A stretch of DNA of 64,000 nt from the NCBI GenBank assembly GCA_002441135.1, contig DJVJ01000018.1:90349-154348 (forward strand). Reading direction: 5' to 3'. Every line of letters begins with the position of its first letter. Position 1 is the stretch's first letter. The translations under genes and the position numbers were made by a program. This DNA comes from Caryophanales bacterium UBA6259. GTDB lineage: Bacteria > Bacillota > Bacilli > Tepidibacillales > Tepidibacillaceae. The notes under the pieces are model-generated. The model saw only the letters and a list, made by a program, of their open reading frames with translations. It searched no databases and had not been told where the DNA came from. Shown here piece after piece: positions 44,039 through 52,909 of this stretch.

Positions 44039-45583
44039 TTGACTCACAGTAAGTTCCAAGAAAAAGTTGTAGAAATGAAAAACATTACTAAGGTATTTGG
44101 TAATTTTGTTGCAAATGAAAACATTAACCTTACCGTTCATAAAGGAGAGGTTCATGCACTCTTAGGAGAAAATGGTGCTGGAAAATCAACCTTAATGAAT
44201 ATTTTATATGGTCTTTATACACCAACATCCGGGGAAATCTTTATTAAGGGCCAAAAAATTGATATCGCAAATCCAAATATTGCAATCAAACATGGAATAG
44301 GTATGGTGCATCAACATTTCATGCTTGTTGAGCCTTTTACTGTCGCTGAAAATATAATTCTTGGGATGGAAACGACTAAGGGTTTAGGTGTTTTAGATTT
44401 AAAGAAAGCAATTAATGATGTTAAACAATTATCGGAAAAGTATGGTTTACATGTTGATCCAGAGGCTAAAATTGAAGATATTACAGTGGGTATGCAACAA
44501 CGTGTTGAAATATTAAAAGCATTATATCGTGGTGCTGAAATTTTAATTCTGGATGAGCCAACTGCTGTATTAACACCGCAAGAAATTCATGAACTTATTC
44601 AGATCATTAGGAATCTAACTGAAGAAGGCAAGTCAATTATTATCATCACACATAAGCTAAAAGAGATTAAAATGGCTGCTGATTATTGCACTATTATTCG
44701 TAGAGGGAAATTTATCGATACGGTAGATGTAAGTGTTACAAGTGAAGAAGATCTAGCTTCAAAAATGGTGGGTAGAGAAGTAAGCTTTGCAGTGGATAAA
44801 GTAGAAGCAAAACCGGGCAAAAAGGTACTCTCCATTGATAACATCGTAGTAAAAGACAATAGGGGAATAAATGCGGTGGATGGTTTATCCCTTGATATAT
44901 ACGGCGGTGAGATTTTAGGAATCGCTGGAATTGATGGTAATGGACAAAGTGAATTGATTGATGGAATAACTGGTTTAAGAAAAGTGGAATCTGGATCTAT
45001 TCAATTACATGGTAATGATGTTACTAATAAAACACCAAAAGAGATTATTGAAAGGAAAATTTCAACAATCCCAGAAGATAGACAAAAACGAGGACTTGTA
45101 CTTGATTTCACTATTTCAGAAAATATGGTTTTAGAGAATTATCATAAAAAACCATTTGCAAAAAATGGAGTTTTGAGTCATCAGAAGATTAAAGAATTTG
45201 CAAAAGAATTAATTGAAAAATTTGATGTAAGACCTACAAATGAAAATGCAAAGGCAAGAGCTTTGTCTGGTGGAAATCAGCAAAAAGTAATTATTGCTAG
45301 GGAAGTAACTAATGATCCAGATTTACTAATCGCGGCTCAACCTACTAGAGGTTTGGATGTAGGTGCAATCGAATATGTACACAAAGCTCTAGTTGAGCAA
45401 AGAGATAAAGGTAAAGCAGTGTTACTTGTTTCGTTAGAATTAGATGAGGTAATGAACGTATCAGATCGAATCGCGGTAATTTATGAAGGAAAGATTGTAG
45501 GTATTGTTGACGCGAAAAATGCTGATGAAAACACATTAGGACTAATGATGGCTGGCGGAGGTGAAACACATGGACAAAGCTAA
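44039..45583 (+). CDS. nupO: Nucleoside ABC transporter, fused two-domain ATPase
   Basis: 514 aa from TTG 44039 (GGAGGG at 44026-44031); the longer frame starts inside that ribosome site. Two ABC cassettes: first has Walker A GENGAGKST and signature VGMQQRVEILKAL with ILDEPTAVLTPQE; second has degenerate Walker A GIDGNGQSE and signature LSGGNQQKVIIARE, with AAQPTRGLDVGA in place of the usual Walker B acidic residue context. Sugar/nucleoside (RbsA-like) class. Overlaps nupP. Confidence 0.93.
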   Translation: MTHSKFQEKVVEMKNITKVFGNFVANENINLTVHKGEVHALLGENGAGKSTLMNILYGLYTPTSGEIFIKGQKIDIANPNIAIKHGIGMVHQHFMLVEPFTVAENIILGMETTKGLGVLDLKKAINDVKQLSEKYGLHVDPEAKIEDITVGMQQRVEILKALYRGAEILILDEPTAVLTPQEIHELIQIIRNLTEEGKSIIIITHKLKEIKMAADYCTIIRRGKFIDTVDVSVTSEEDLASKMVGREVSFAVDKVEAKPGKKVLSIDNIVVKDNRGINAVDGLSLDIYGGEILGIAGIDGNGQSELIDGITGLRKVESGSIQLHGNDVTNKTPKEIIERKISTIPEDRQKRGLVLDFTISENMVLENYHKKPFAKNGVLSHQKIKEFAKELIEKFDVRPTNENAKARALSGGNQQKVIIAREVTNDPDLLIAAQPTRGLDVGAIEYVHKALVEQRDKGKAVLLVSLELDEVMNVSDRIAVIYEGKIVGIVDAKNADENTLGLMMAGGGETHGQS

Positions 45584-46709
45584 AAATTCAAAACTTCTTA
45601 GTATGTTCTCAGGAACTTTTGGCTTTACGATCATTTCAATTTTAATTGGTTTAGGTATAGGAGCAATCGTATTGCTAATCGCTGGCTTTAATCCTATAGA
45701 AGCATATGGAATCATGCTTAGCGGTGTTTTTAGTAAACCAAAATATATCGCTTATGCAATTATCTATGCCACACCATTAATTATAACTGGATTATCAGTT
45801 GCATTTGCATTTCGAACTGGTTTATTTAATATTGGTGCAGAGGGTCAGTATATAGTTGGTGCTCTTGTAGCAGCATTAACTGGTTACTTCTTCAACCTAC
45901 CACCATTTATCCATGTGATTGTTGTATTCTTATTTGCTGCTACCGCAGCTGGATTATGGGGTGGAATCGCTGGATTTTTGAAAGCTCGATTTGGAGTTCA
46001 TGAAGTTATTTCGACGATAATGTTAAACTGGATTGCCCTGTATTTAAATAACTATGTTGTAAACTTAAATGGTTTTAAAAAACCACAAAGTGAAGCTTCT
46101 TATGAAATATTAAATACTGCAAATATCAGCTTATTATCAGAGTGGAAATTATCTGATGCGGGAAGAGAATGGTTATCTAATTTCCCATTCTTAGCTGATT
46201 TAATGAGAGCACCAGTTAATTTTGGTTTTATGATTGCATTGTTGCTTGCATTAATCGTCTGGTTTATCTTAAACAAAACAACATTAGGATATGAATTGAG
46301 AGCAGTAGGCTTTAATAAATACGCTGCAGAATATGGAGGAATTGGAGTAAAGAAAAGCATCATTACTTCGATGGTAATTGCTGGGGCTCTAGCTGGGTTA
46401 GCTGGTGCTGTCCAAGTATTAGGTGTTACGAATAAAGTTGCTGTCTTAGCTGCAATGGAAGGATACGGATTTAATGGAATCGCAGTTTCATTAATTGGTG
46501 CCAATACTGCATTTGGTAATGTATTTGCGGGTTTATTATTTGGAGCATTAAATTATGGTGGTCCTAAAATTCAATCCGGTTTACAAGCACCTTCTGAGGT
46601 AGTAGACATTGTGATTGGTACAATCGTCTTCTTTATTGCAATTCCTGGATTTATTAAAATGTTGTTAACATTAAGAAGCAAGAAACGAGGTGATACCAAT
46701 GGAAGGTAG
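45570..46709 (+). CDS. nupP: Nucleoside ABC transporter permease (NupP)
   Basis: 379 aa from ATG 45570 (GGAGGTG at 45557-45563), inside the end of nupO. About nine or ten membrane helices. Family motifs: FRTGLFNIGAEGQYIVGAL, the EAA-like region FGVHEVISTIMLNWIALYL, and GYGFNGIAVSLIGA. BPD_transp_2 (RbsC/LivH-like) permease. Confidence 0.92.
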   Translation: MDKAKNSKLLSMFSGTFGFTIISILIGLGIGAIVLLIAGFNPIEAYGIMLSGVFSKPKYIAYAIIYATPLIITGLSVAFAFRTGLFNIGAEGQYIVGALVAALTGYFFNLPPFIHVIVVFLFAATAAGLWGGIAGFLKARFGVHEVISTIMLNWIALYLNNYVVNLNGFKKPQSEASYEILNTANISLLSEWKLSDAGREWLSNFPFLADLMRAPVNFGFMIALLLALIVWFILNKTTLGYELRAVGFNKYAAEYGGIGVKKSIITSMVIAGALAGLAGAVQVLGVTNKVAVLAAMEGYGFNGIAVSLIGANTAFGNVFAGLLFGALNYGGPKIQSGLQAPSEVVDIVIGTIVFFIAIPGFIKMLLTLRSKKRGDTNGR

Positions 46710-47643
46710 TTTGATACTAACTATAGGTTTTATTCTTGGCACAACATTGATGTATGCTACTCCGTTAATTTATACTGCTTTAGGTGGAGTTATTTCAGAA
46801 AATGCAGGTGTCGTTAACATTGGATTAGAAGGTATGATGACCATTGGTGCTTTTACTGGTGCTGCTGTTGGTTATTTTACAGGTAATCCATGGCTTGCAT
46901 TTATCGCTGCAGGATTAGCTGGAGGGTTTTTGGCACTTTTTCATGCGATCGCATCAGTATCCTTTGCTGCTGATCAAGTAGTTTCTGGTATTGCAATTAA
47001 CTTTTTAGGACCGGGATTAGCACTTTTCCTAAGTAGAATTTTCTTTGAAGGTGCTACAATGACAAAGTCCATTTCACTAAATGATAAGATTCCAAGACCG
47101 TTTAATGGCATTTTTCCGCAAAATTCAATCCTTGACTTGATTTTTAATCAATATGCTACAGTTTATCTAGCATTTTTCTTAGTCTTCATTGTTTGGTATA
47201 GCTTGTATAAGACAAAATTCGGACTAAGATTAAGAGCTGTAGGTGAACATCCAAAGGCTGCAGATACCTTAGGTGTGAATGTTTATAAAATCAGATATTG
47301 GGCTGTAATTTTATCAGGAGTTTTTGCTGGATTTGGTGGAGCAGCGATGAGTATTGCGGTTGTTTCTAACTTTAGACCAACATTAATTTCAGGGCAAGGG
47401 TTTATTGCTTTAGCTGCTGTTATTTTTGGTAAATGGAAGCCACAGGGAGCAATGCTAGCTGCATTATTATTTGGTGGTGCACAAGGCTTAACCGTCTACC
47501 TTGGAGGTACAGGAATTCAAGTTTCTTCTCAAATTTTAGCTATGCTACCATATGTTATTACACTAATTGTTTTAATTGGATTTGTAGGAAAAGCAGTATC
47601 ACCTGCTGCAAATGGTGTCGCATATGAAAAGGGTGAAAGATAA
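46699..47643 (+). CDS. nupQ: Nucleoside ABC transporter permease (NupQ)
   Basis: 314 aa from ATG 46699 (CGAGGTGAT upstream), overlapping nupP by 11 bases. About eight or nine membrane helices; GGVISENAGVVNIGLEGMM, SFAADQVVSGIAINFLGPGL, FRPTLISGQGFIALAAVIFG. Second half of the heterodimeric channel with NupP. A terminator follows. Confidence 0.92.
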   Translation: MEGSLILTIGFILGTTLMYATPLIYTALGGVISENAGVVNIGLEGMMTIGAFTGAAVGYFTGNPWLAFIAAGLAGGFLALFHAIASVSFAADQVVSGIAINFLGPGLALFLSRIFFEGATMTKSISLNDKIPRPFNGIFPQNSILDLIFNQYATVYLAFFLVFIVWYSLYKTKFGLRLRAVGEHPKAADTLGVNVYKIRYWAVILSGVFAGFGGAAMSIAVVSNFRPTLISGQGFIALAAVIFGKWKPQGAMLAALLFGGAQGLTVYLGGTGIQVSSQILAMLPYVITLIVLIGFVGKAVSPAANGVAYEKGER

Positions 47644-47664
47644 AAGTAAGCAAGTTAACAAGAG

Positions 47665-47695
47665 GTCAGTCCTTTTAATAGGGCTGATTTTTTTT
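47665..47695 (+). terminator. Intrinsic terminator after nupQ
   Basis: TCAGTCC (47666-47672) pairs with GGGCTGA (47681-47687) and is followed by eight or more T residues. Confidence 0.82.
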
Positions 47696-47757
47696 GTTCT
47701 TTTTTTAAATTTGTATTCATAAGGAATAGAAAGAAGGACAAGAAAAGGAGAAACGAA

Positions 47758-48351
47758 ATGTATTCATACTGGATAGATTGGATGAAAAAATTAAAAACAA
47801 TCATCGTCGGTAGCGTTTTTTTAGGAATTGGAGTAAATGCCTTTTTAGTGCCTCATCGTTTACTGGATGGTGGAATGATTGGTTTAGGATTAATTATCCA
47901 CTATCTATCAGGAATGGCTACAGGATTAGTGATTATTTTGTTAAGCTTTCCAATATTTTTATTGGCATATTTAAATTCACGAGCTTATTTTTTTTATGGG
48001 TTGATTGGAATGATGGTCTCTTCATTTTCTATTGATTTTTTTGCTCCAATTTACCGTTTTAATATATATTCCGTTGGAATAAGTTCCATTTTAGGAGGTA
48101 TCTTTGTTGGAATTGGTATAGGAATTATGCTTAAACATGGAATTAGTACTGGTGGGATGGATCTTCTTGCCTTATTACTATCTAAAATACTTCATATTAA
48201 TGTAGGTATTATCATCTTTATTTTTGATTTTGGAATAGTTTTCATGGGATCCTTTCTAATAGGAGGAACCCGTTTTCATTATACCTTACTAACAATTGCA
48301 ATTGTCTTTTTGTTCACGTCACTAATTACAAAGAATAAAGCATTTGAATAG
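47758..48351 (+). CDS. YitT-family membrane protein lacking the DUF2179 domain
   Basis: 197 aa with five or six hydrophobic helices. The N-terminal half carries the YitT membrane-domain motifs: GVNAFLVPHRLLDGGMIGLG and KHGISTGGMDLLALLLSKI. Full YitT proteins are about 280 aa with a C-terminal cytoplasmic DUF2179 domain; here the protein ends right after the last helix with an intact stop. Function unknown. GGAGAAACG before ATG. Flanked by a terminator upstream and the sleB group downstream. Confidence 0.82.
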   Translation: MYSYWIDWMKKLKTIIVGSVFLGIGVNAFLVPHRLLDGGMIGLGLIIHYLSGMATGLVIILLSFPIFLLAYLNSRAYFFYGLIGMMVSSFSIDFFAPIYRFNIYSVGISSILGGIFVGIGIGIMLKHGISTGGMDLLALLLSKILHINVGIIIFIFDFGIVFMGSFLIGGTRFHYTLLTIAIVFLFTSLITKNKAFE

Positions 48352-48462
48352 AATTTAAGATTTTTCTTTCATTTTCTTTTTCTTTTTCCATTTAAGCATG
48401 CAAAAAAAATGAGCTTATGGGAAAACTAAAAACAACCAAATGAAAGGAGGATCTTATTTTTT

Positions 48463-48555
48463 ATGCAAAAAGAGCCTCACCAACTCATGAAAGATAACGA
48501 TGATCCTCTGCCTACTTATACACAAAAAAGAAGAAAAGGGAAAGAAGGAATCTAA
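48463..48555 (+). CDS. 30-aa basic small protein upstream of sleB
   Basis: ATG 48463 with AAAGGAGGAT (48444-48453) upstream, spacing about nine to ten. The product starts MQKEPHQLMKDNDD and ends QKRRKGKEGI: a hydrophilic, basic-tailed peptide with no membrane segment. Its stop is two bases before the sleB ATG, so translation of the two is probably coupled. No family recognised. Confidence 0.55.
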   Translation: MQKEPHQLMKDNDDPLPTYTQKRRKGKEGI

Positions 48556-48557
48556 AA

Positions 48558-49277
48558 ATGACCAAGCGTAAAATAATGATTCTATTAACAATTACCCTTC
48601 TTTTATCTACTGTGTATGTTTCATATGTTGATTTCTTTCAACAAGGTGAAGAAACCTTTGGAAATCAAATTCTTAAAAGAGGGGCTAGAGGTGGAGATGT
48701 CTATGAACTGCAAGGAAGATTGAAGCATCTAGGATTTTACACTGGGAAAATTGATGGTATTTTTGGTTGGCGTACATACTGGGCTGTAAGAAACTTTCAA
48801 TATGAGTTTGGGATGAAAATTGATGGGGTTGTAGGTAGCAAAACCAAATATATGCTATGGAAGGCTACAAAAAATTGGAAGCCAGCTGGTACAACCGCTA
48901 AAACCTATTCCTCAAGTAAAATGTCCGAAAATGATTTGAAGATGATGGCAAATGCTGTTTATGGAGAAGCACGAGGTGAACCATATATTGGTCAAGTTGC
49001 AGTAGCAGCAGTTATTTTAAATCGAATGAAGAACTCTGCATTTCCTGATACTGCCTCAGGCGTAATTTTTGAACCTAGGGCATTTACAGCAGTAGCAGAT
49101 GGGCAAATCTGGCTAACACCAAATGAAATAGCAAAAAAAGCGGTCAGAGATGCATTAAATGGCTGGGATCCTTCTGATGGCGCAATTTATTATTTTAATC
49201 CGGATACAGCTACATCCGGCTGGATATGGACAAGACCACAAATTAAGAAAATAGGAAAGCATATTTTTGCACGATAA
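48558..49277 (+). CDS. sleB: Spore cortex-lytic enzyme SleB
   Basis: 239 aa. N-terminal signal/anchor helix (about 5-23), peptidoglycan-binding domain (about 38-102: LKRGARGGDVYELQGRLKHL, DGIFGWRTYWAVRNFQ), then hydrolase_2 domain (about 120-239) with catalytic Glu137 in ANAVYGEARGEP, plus FTAVADGQIW and YYFNPDTATSGWIW. Lytic transglycosylase acting on muramic-lactam cortex at germination. The usual partner ypeB is not adjacent; AAGGAA of the preceding small ORF acts as ribosome site. Confidence 0.93.
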   Translation: MTKRKIMILLTITLLLSTVYVSYVDFFQQGEETFGNQILKRGARGGDVYELQGRLKHLGFYTGKIDGIFGWRTYWAVRNFQYEFGMKIDGVVGSKTKYMLWKATKNWKPAGTTAKTYSSSKMSENDLKMMANAVYGEARGEPYIGQVAVAAVILNRMKNSAFPDTASGVIFEPRAFTAVADGQIWLTPNEIAKKAVRDALNGWDPSDGAIYYFNPDTATSGWIWTRPQIKKIGKHIFAR

Positions 49278-49291
49278 AGAGGTGTTTGGTG

Positions 49292-49435
49292 ATGTGGAAG
49301 TGCCAATTTTGTGGTAATTCAAATGGAATACCGTATAAAGACCAAAACTTAGAAGGAATGCTCTGTTTAGCACCAGATTGTGGTAGATTTAATCATATTG
49401 AACAAGATGAGGAGATTTACGACAGTGATCTATAA
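49292..49435 (+). CDS. 47-aa zinc-ribbon-like small protein
   Basis: ATG 49292 behind GAGGTG, 14 bases after sleB. Cysteines 4, 7, 25 and 30 (CQFC and CLAPDC) form a CxxC-17-CxxxxC pattern suited to one zinc ion; the tail is acidic. Followed directly by a terminator, so it is the last gene of the sleB transcript. Family not recognised; a role in spore formation or germination is suggested only by context. Confidence 0.65.
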   Translation: MWKCQFCGNSNGIPYKDQNLEGMLCLAPDCGRFNHIEQDEEIYDSDL

Positions 49436-49451
49436 ATAACCGTTTTTTGTT

Positions 49452-49489
49452 AGAAGAAGGGGGTTCTAATAAAGGCCTTCTTCTTTTTG
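49452..49489 (+). terminator. Intrinsic terminator after the sleB group
   Basis: AGAAGAAGG (49452-49460) pairs with CCTTCTTCT (49476-49484), then TTTT. Confidence 0.85.
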
Positions 49490-49540
49490 TAATTCAAATC
49501 GAAATTAAGAATTATATAGCTGTAGAGAGGGTGATTTTTG

Positions 49541-50824
49541 ATGAGGGATTTATTTGTAACTAATACAGTTAATCAAGTTCGGATTCATACATTGAAAACA
49601 GATAAATTTAAGACAAATACTATAGTTGTTAATATGGCTTATTCACTTGAAGAAGAAACAGCAACCAAATTAGCGTTATTGCCCCACGTGTTAATCAGAG
49701 GAAGTAAAAGCTTTCCAAGCTATAAAAAAATTAATGAAGAGTTAGATTTATTATATGGTAGTTCGATTGATAGTTTTGTTTTTAAAAGAGGAGAAAAACA
49801 AGTTGTTCAATTTACCTTGGAGGTACCCAATGAAAAGTATCTTAAGGAGACTGAACCATTGCTAATAAACGCAATTCGATTATTAGGAGATATAATTGCT
49901 AATCCTAATATAGAAAATAATGCATTTCAAGAAGAGATAGTGGAGTCTGAAAAAAAGAGATTGGAGAATAGAATTAACGGGATACTAGATAACAAAATTC
50001 AGTATGCAGAACAGAAAATGATTGAAAGTATGTGTCAAAATGAAAAATACCATATTCCTGCAAATGGCTTTTTAAAGGATATTAAGCAAATTAATGGCCA
50101 AAATTTATTTGATTTTTATCAGGACTGGATAAGACAGGCCGTGATTGATATTTTTGCAATTGGTGAATTTGATGATCAACCATTTAAAGATTCAATTGAG
50201 TTTACTTTTAAATCTGTATCAAGATTAGAAACAAAGATACCCCCTAATGAAATTGATGTAGAGATAACGGAAGAGAAAATAGTTATTGATGAATTAGAAA
50301 TCAATCAGGGAAAATTGAATATTGGTTTAAGAACATATACTAGTATTCAAGATGATGATTACTATTCTCTCCTTATGTATAATGGCGTTCTTGGAGGATT
50401 TTCTCACTCCAAACTGTTTGTTAATGTGAGAGAAAAAGCAAGTCTTGCTTATTATGCTTCATCAAGATTAGACAGTCATAAAGGAATCCTGATTATTCAA
50501 ACCGGAATAGAAATTGATAAATTTGAACAAGCTGTTGAAATCATTAAGAAACAGCTGCAAATCTTAAAAGAGGGGGAAATAACTCAAAAAGAACAAGAAC
50601 AAACAAAATCAATTTTAATCAGTCAAATGCGAGAAATTACAGACCGACCAAGAACATGGATCGATTTTACTTATCATTCTGTACTTAGCAAAATAGATAG
50701 ATCCATTGAAGATGTGATTGAAGGAATTGAAAAAACCACCATAGAAGATATTGTAGCTCAAGCCAATAAGGTGAAATTAGATACCATTTATTTCTTAAGG
50801 GATAAACAGAAGGAGGGTAAATAA
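49541..50824 (+). CDS. ymfF: M16-like protein YmfF (zinc motif absent)
   Basis: 427 aa from ATG 49541 (GAGAGGGTGA upstream; a TTG directly before is also in frame). It has the two-domain M16 layout, but the usual HxxEH site is replaced (LLPHVLIRGSKSFPSY), so it is likely catalytically dead. The C-terminal half keeps GGFSHSKLFVNVREKASLAY. Paired with the intact YmfH one base downstream, as in B. subtilis; the two probably form a heterodimer like mitochondrial processing peptidase (inference). Confidence 0.9.
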   Translation: MRDLFVTNTVNQVRIHTLKTDKFKTNTIVVNMAYSLEEETATKLALLPHVLIRGSKSFPSYKKINEELDLLYGSSIDSFVFKRGEKQVVQFTLEVPNEKYLKETEPLLINAIRLLGDIIANPNIENNAFQEEIVESEKKRLENRINGILDNKIQYAEQKMIESMCQNEKYHIPANGFLKDIKQINGQNLFDFYQDWIRQAVIDIFAIGEFDDQPFKDSIEFTFKSVSRLETKIPPNEIDVEITEEKIVIDELEINQGKLNIGLRTYTSIQDDDYYSLLMYNGVLGGFSHSKLFVNVREKASLAYYASSRLDSHKGILIIQTGIEIDKFEQAVEIIKKQLQILKEGEITQKEQEQTKSILISQMREITDRPRTWIDFTYHSVLSKIDRSIEDVIEGIEKTTIEDIVAQANKVKLDTIYFLRDKQKEGK

Positions 50825-52098
50825 TGGAAAAGATGACCTTCCAACAAGTAAATGAGGTTATTTATAAAAAAGTACTAGATAATGGTTTAGAGGTTTACGT
50901 TTTACCTAAAAAGGGCTTTAGAAAGGCATATGCTACTTTTACCACAAAGTATGGTTCCATTGATCTGAGCTTTATAAGTAATGGAGAAAAAATTGAAGTT
51001 CCTGAGGGTATCGCTCATTTTCTTGAGCATAAAATGTTTGAGGAAGAAGAAGGAGACGTATTTAATACATTTGCCATTCATGGAGCTCAGGCGAACGCAT
51101 TTACCAGCTTTGATAGAACTGCATATTTATTTTCAAGCACAACAGATATCCAAGAAAATATAGAAACATTAATCGATTTTGTCCAAAATCCATATTTTAC
51201 AGATGAGAATGTAGAAAAGGAAAAAGGGATTATTGCTCAAGAGATACAAATGTATCAGGATAATCCAGATTGGCAGCTTTATTTTGGCTTAATTAAATCG
51301 TTGTATCAGAAGCACCCAGTACAAATAGACATCGCAGGTACGGTTGATTCTATATATAAAATTACAAAGGAACAATTGTATCAATGCTACAATACGTTTT
51401 ATCACCCTTCTAATATGGTCTTGTTTATCGTCGGAAATATTGAACCAGAAGAAACCATTAATCGAGTTGAAAACAATCAAAAAAATAAAACATTTCAGAA
51501 GAAGCCAATGATTGAACGTATTTATCCTGCAGAACCAAAAGAAAATAATCAAAACTTAAAAGAACAAAAGTTAGCTGTAGCTATTCCAAAGGTACTTGTT
51601 GGGTTTAAGGACCTATCTGTTGGTTTAACAGGAAAAGAGTTTATCAAGAGAGAGCTAGCCACTGCTTTATTATTAGAGATGTTGTTTGGCCAAAGCTCAA
51701 TTTTCTTCGAAGAGCTTACAACCAAGGGGCTTATTGATAACAGCTTCAGTTTTGAGTATCAAATTGAAAACAATTATGCCTTTACTTTAATTGGTGGTAA
51801 TAGCATAAATCCAGAACAATTAATTAATGAATTAAAAGAAGAGATTCTAAAGCATCAAACAGATCAAACAAGTCTTAAGGAATTATTTGAACGTAGTAAA
51901 CGAAAAAAAATTGGAGAGCTATTAAAAAAATTAAATTATCCTGAATATATTGCAAATCAATTTACAAGGTATCTGTTTAATAAAGCTAATCTTTTTGATA
52001 TACTTCCTACCATGGAGGAAATTACCTTGATGGATATACAAGACCGTTTACAGGAATTTGATCCTAATCGTATCGCAATATCAATTGTTCGTTCTTGA
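50824..52098 (+). CDS. ymfH: M16 zinc peptidase YmfH
   Basis: 424 aa. Active site AHFLEHKMFEEEEGDVF contains HxxEH, with the helper Glu in EKEKGIIAQEIQMYQDNP; the following QANAFTSFDRTAY is conserved. It provides catalysis for the YmfF/YmfH pair. The start overlaps the ymfF stop (TAATG). Substrate unknown. A strong terminator follows. Confidence 0.93.
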   Translation: MEKMTFQQVNEVIYKKVLDNGLEVYVLPKKGFRKAYATFTTKYGSIDLSFISNGEKIEVPEGIAHFLEHKMFEEEEGDVFNTFAIHGAQANAFTSFDRTAYLFSSTTDIQENIETLIDFVQNPYFTDENVEKEKGIIAQEIQMYQDNPDWQLYFGLIKSLYQKHPVQIDIAGTVDSIYKITKEQLYQCYNTFYHPSNMVLFIVGNIEPEETINRVENNQKNKTFQKKPMIERIYPAEPKENNQNLKEQKLAVAIPKVLVGFKDLSVGLTGKEFIKRELATALLLEMLFGQSSIFFEELTTKGLIDNSFSFEYQIENNYAFTLIGGNSINPEQLINELKEEILKHQTDQTSLKELFERSKRKKIGELLKKLNYPEYIANQFTRYLFNKANLFDILPTMEEITLMDIQDRLQEFDPNRIAISIVRS

Positions 52099-52104
52099 AA
52101 TATT

Positions 52105-52149
52105 TTTAGAGTTTGTAACTCCTTTTAAGGGTTACAAACTCTAAATTTT
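52105..52149 (+). terminator. Intrinsic terminator after ymfH
   Basis: A perfect 15-bp stem (TTTAGAGTTTGTAAC 52105-52119 with GTTACAAACTCTAAA 52131-52145) then TTTT. Confidence 0.85.
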
Positions 52150-52171
52150 AAAAGGCGGTAAGGAGTTATAT

Positions 52172-52909
52172 ATGCAAAATAGGGAAATTGCTTTAATAAC
52201 AGGTGCATCGGGAACAATTGGCTCAAGTATTGCCAATCTTTTAGCACAAGAAGGATATTCACTTATTTTACACTATCACCATAATCGAGAAGTCGTAGAG
52301 AAAATTTCGGAAAAATACTCAGGAGAAGGACGTAGGATAGTATTAATCCAGGAGGATTTAAGTTCATTTGAGGGAGTTAAACAACTTTTTATAACAATTG
52401 AAGAAAACCAGTTAAATCCATCAGTTCTTATTAACGCTTTAGGAATTGCATCTTATGGGTTAATTCAAGATGTCTCTCTTAAGAATTTTGAGTACTTGAT
52501 TAATGTAAATGTAATGAGTTATTTCTTTTGTGCACAATTAGCGATTCCATTCATGATCAAAAACAAATTTGGACGAATTATTAATATATCATCAATCTGG
52601 GGAGAACAAGGAGCTGCAAATGAGGTAGCTTATTCGATGACAAAAGGGGCAGTTAATACCTTTACAAAAGCTTTGGCAAAGGAATTAGCCCCATCAGGAG
52701 TTACAGTAAACGCAATTGCACCTGGAATTGTCTATTCAAAAATGATGAGCTCCTTTAGTCAAGGGGAGTTAGAAGAATTGAAAGCTAGTATTCCCCTTCA
52801 ACGCTTTCTTGATGGAAGTGAAATTGCACATCAAGTCTTGCATTTGCTAAAGGATTACTCATCATATATTACAGGTCAGATTATTACAATGGATGGCGGA
52901 TGGTCATAA
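52172..52909 (+). CDS. ymfI: SDR-family oxidoreductase YmfI (probable EF-P modification reductase)
   Basis: 245 aa. NAD(P) site ITGASGTIGSSIANLL, NALG motif, catalytic Ser in INISSIWG, YxxxK in AYSMTKGAV, and PGIVYSKM. In B. subtilis YmfI reduces 5-aminopentanone to 5-aminopentanol on EF-P; orthology here rests on position after ymfH. AAGGCGGTAAGGAG precedes ATG. The last 26 bases overlap the opposite-strand DUF116 gene. Confidence 0.88.
   Translation: MQNREIALITGASGTIGSSIANLLAQEGYSLILHYHHNREVVEKISEKYSGEGRRIVLIQEDLSSFEGVKQLFITIEENQLNPSVLINALGIASYGLIQDVSLKNFEYLINVNVMSYFFCAQLAIPFMIKNKFGRIINISSIWGEQGAANEVAYSMTKGAVNTFTKALAKELAPSGVTVNAIAPGIVYSKMMSSFSQGELEELKASIPLQRFLDGSEIAHQVLHLLKDYSSYITGQIITMDGGWS

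Noticed and set aside
49155..49373. 72-codon minus-strand frame over the end of sleB
   Set aside because: It is a shadow of sleB and the zinc-ribbon ORF, with no ribosome site or family resemblance.
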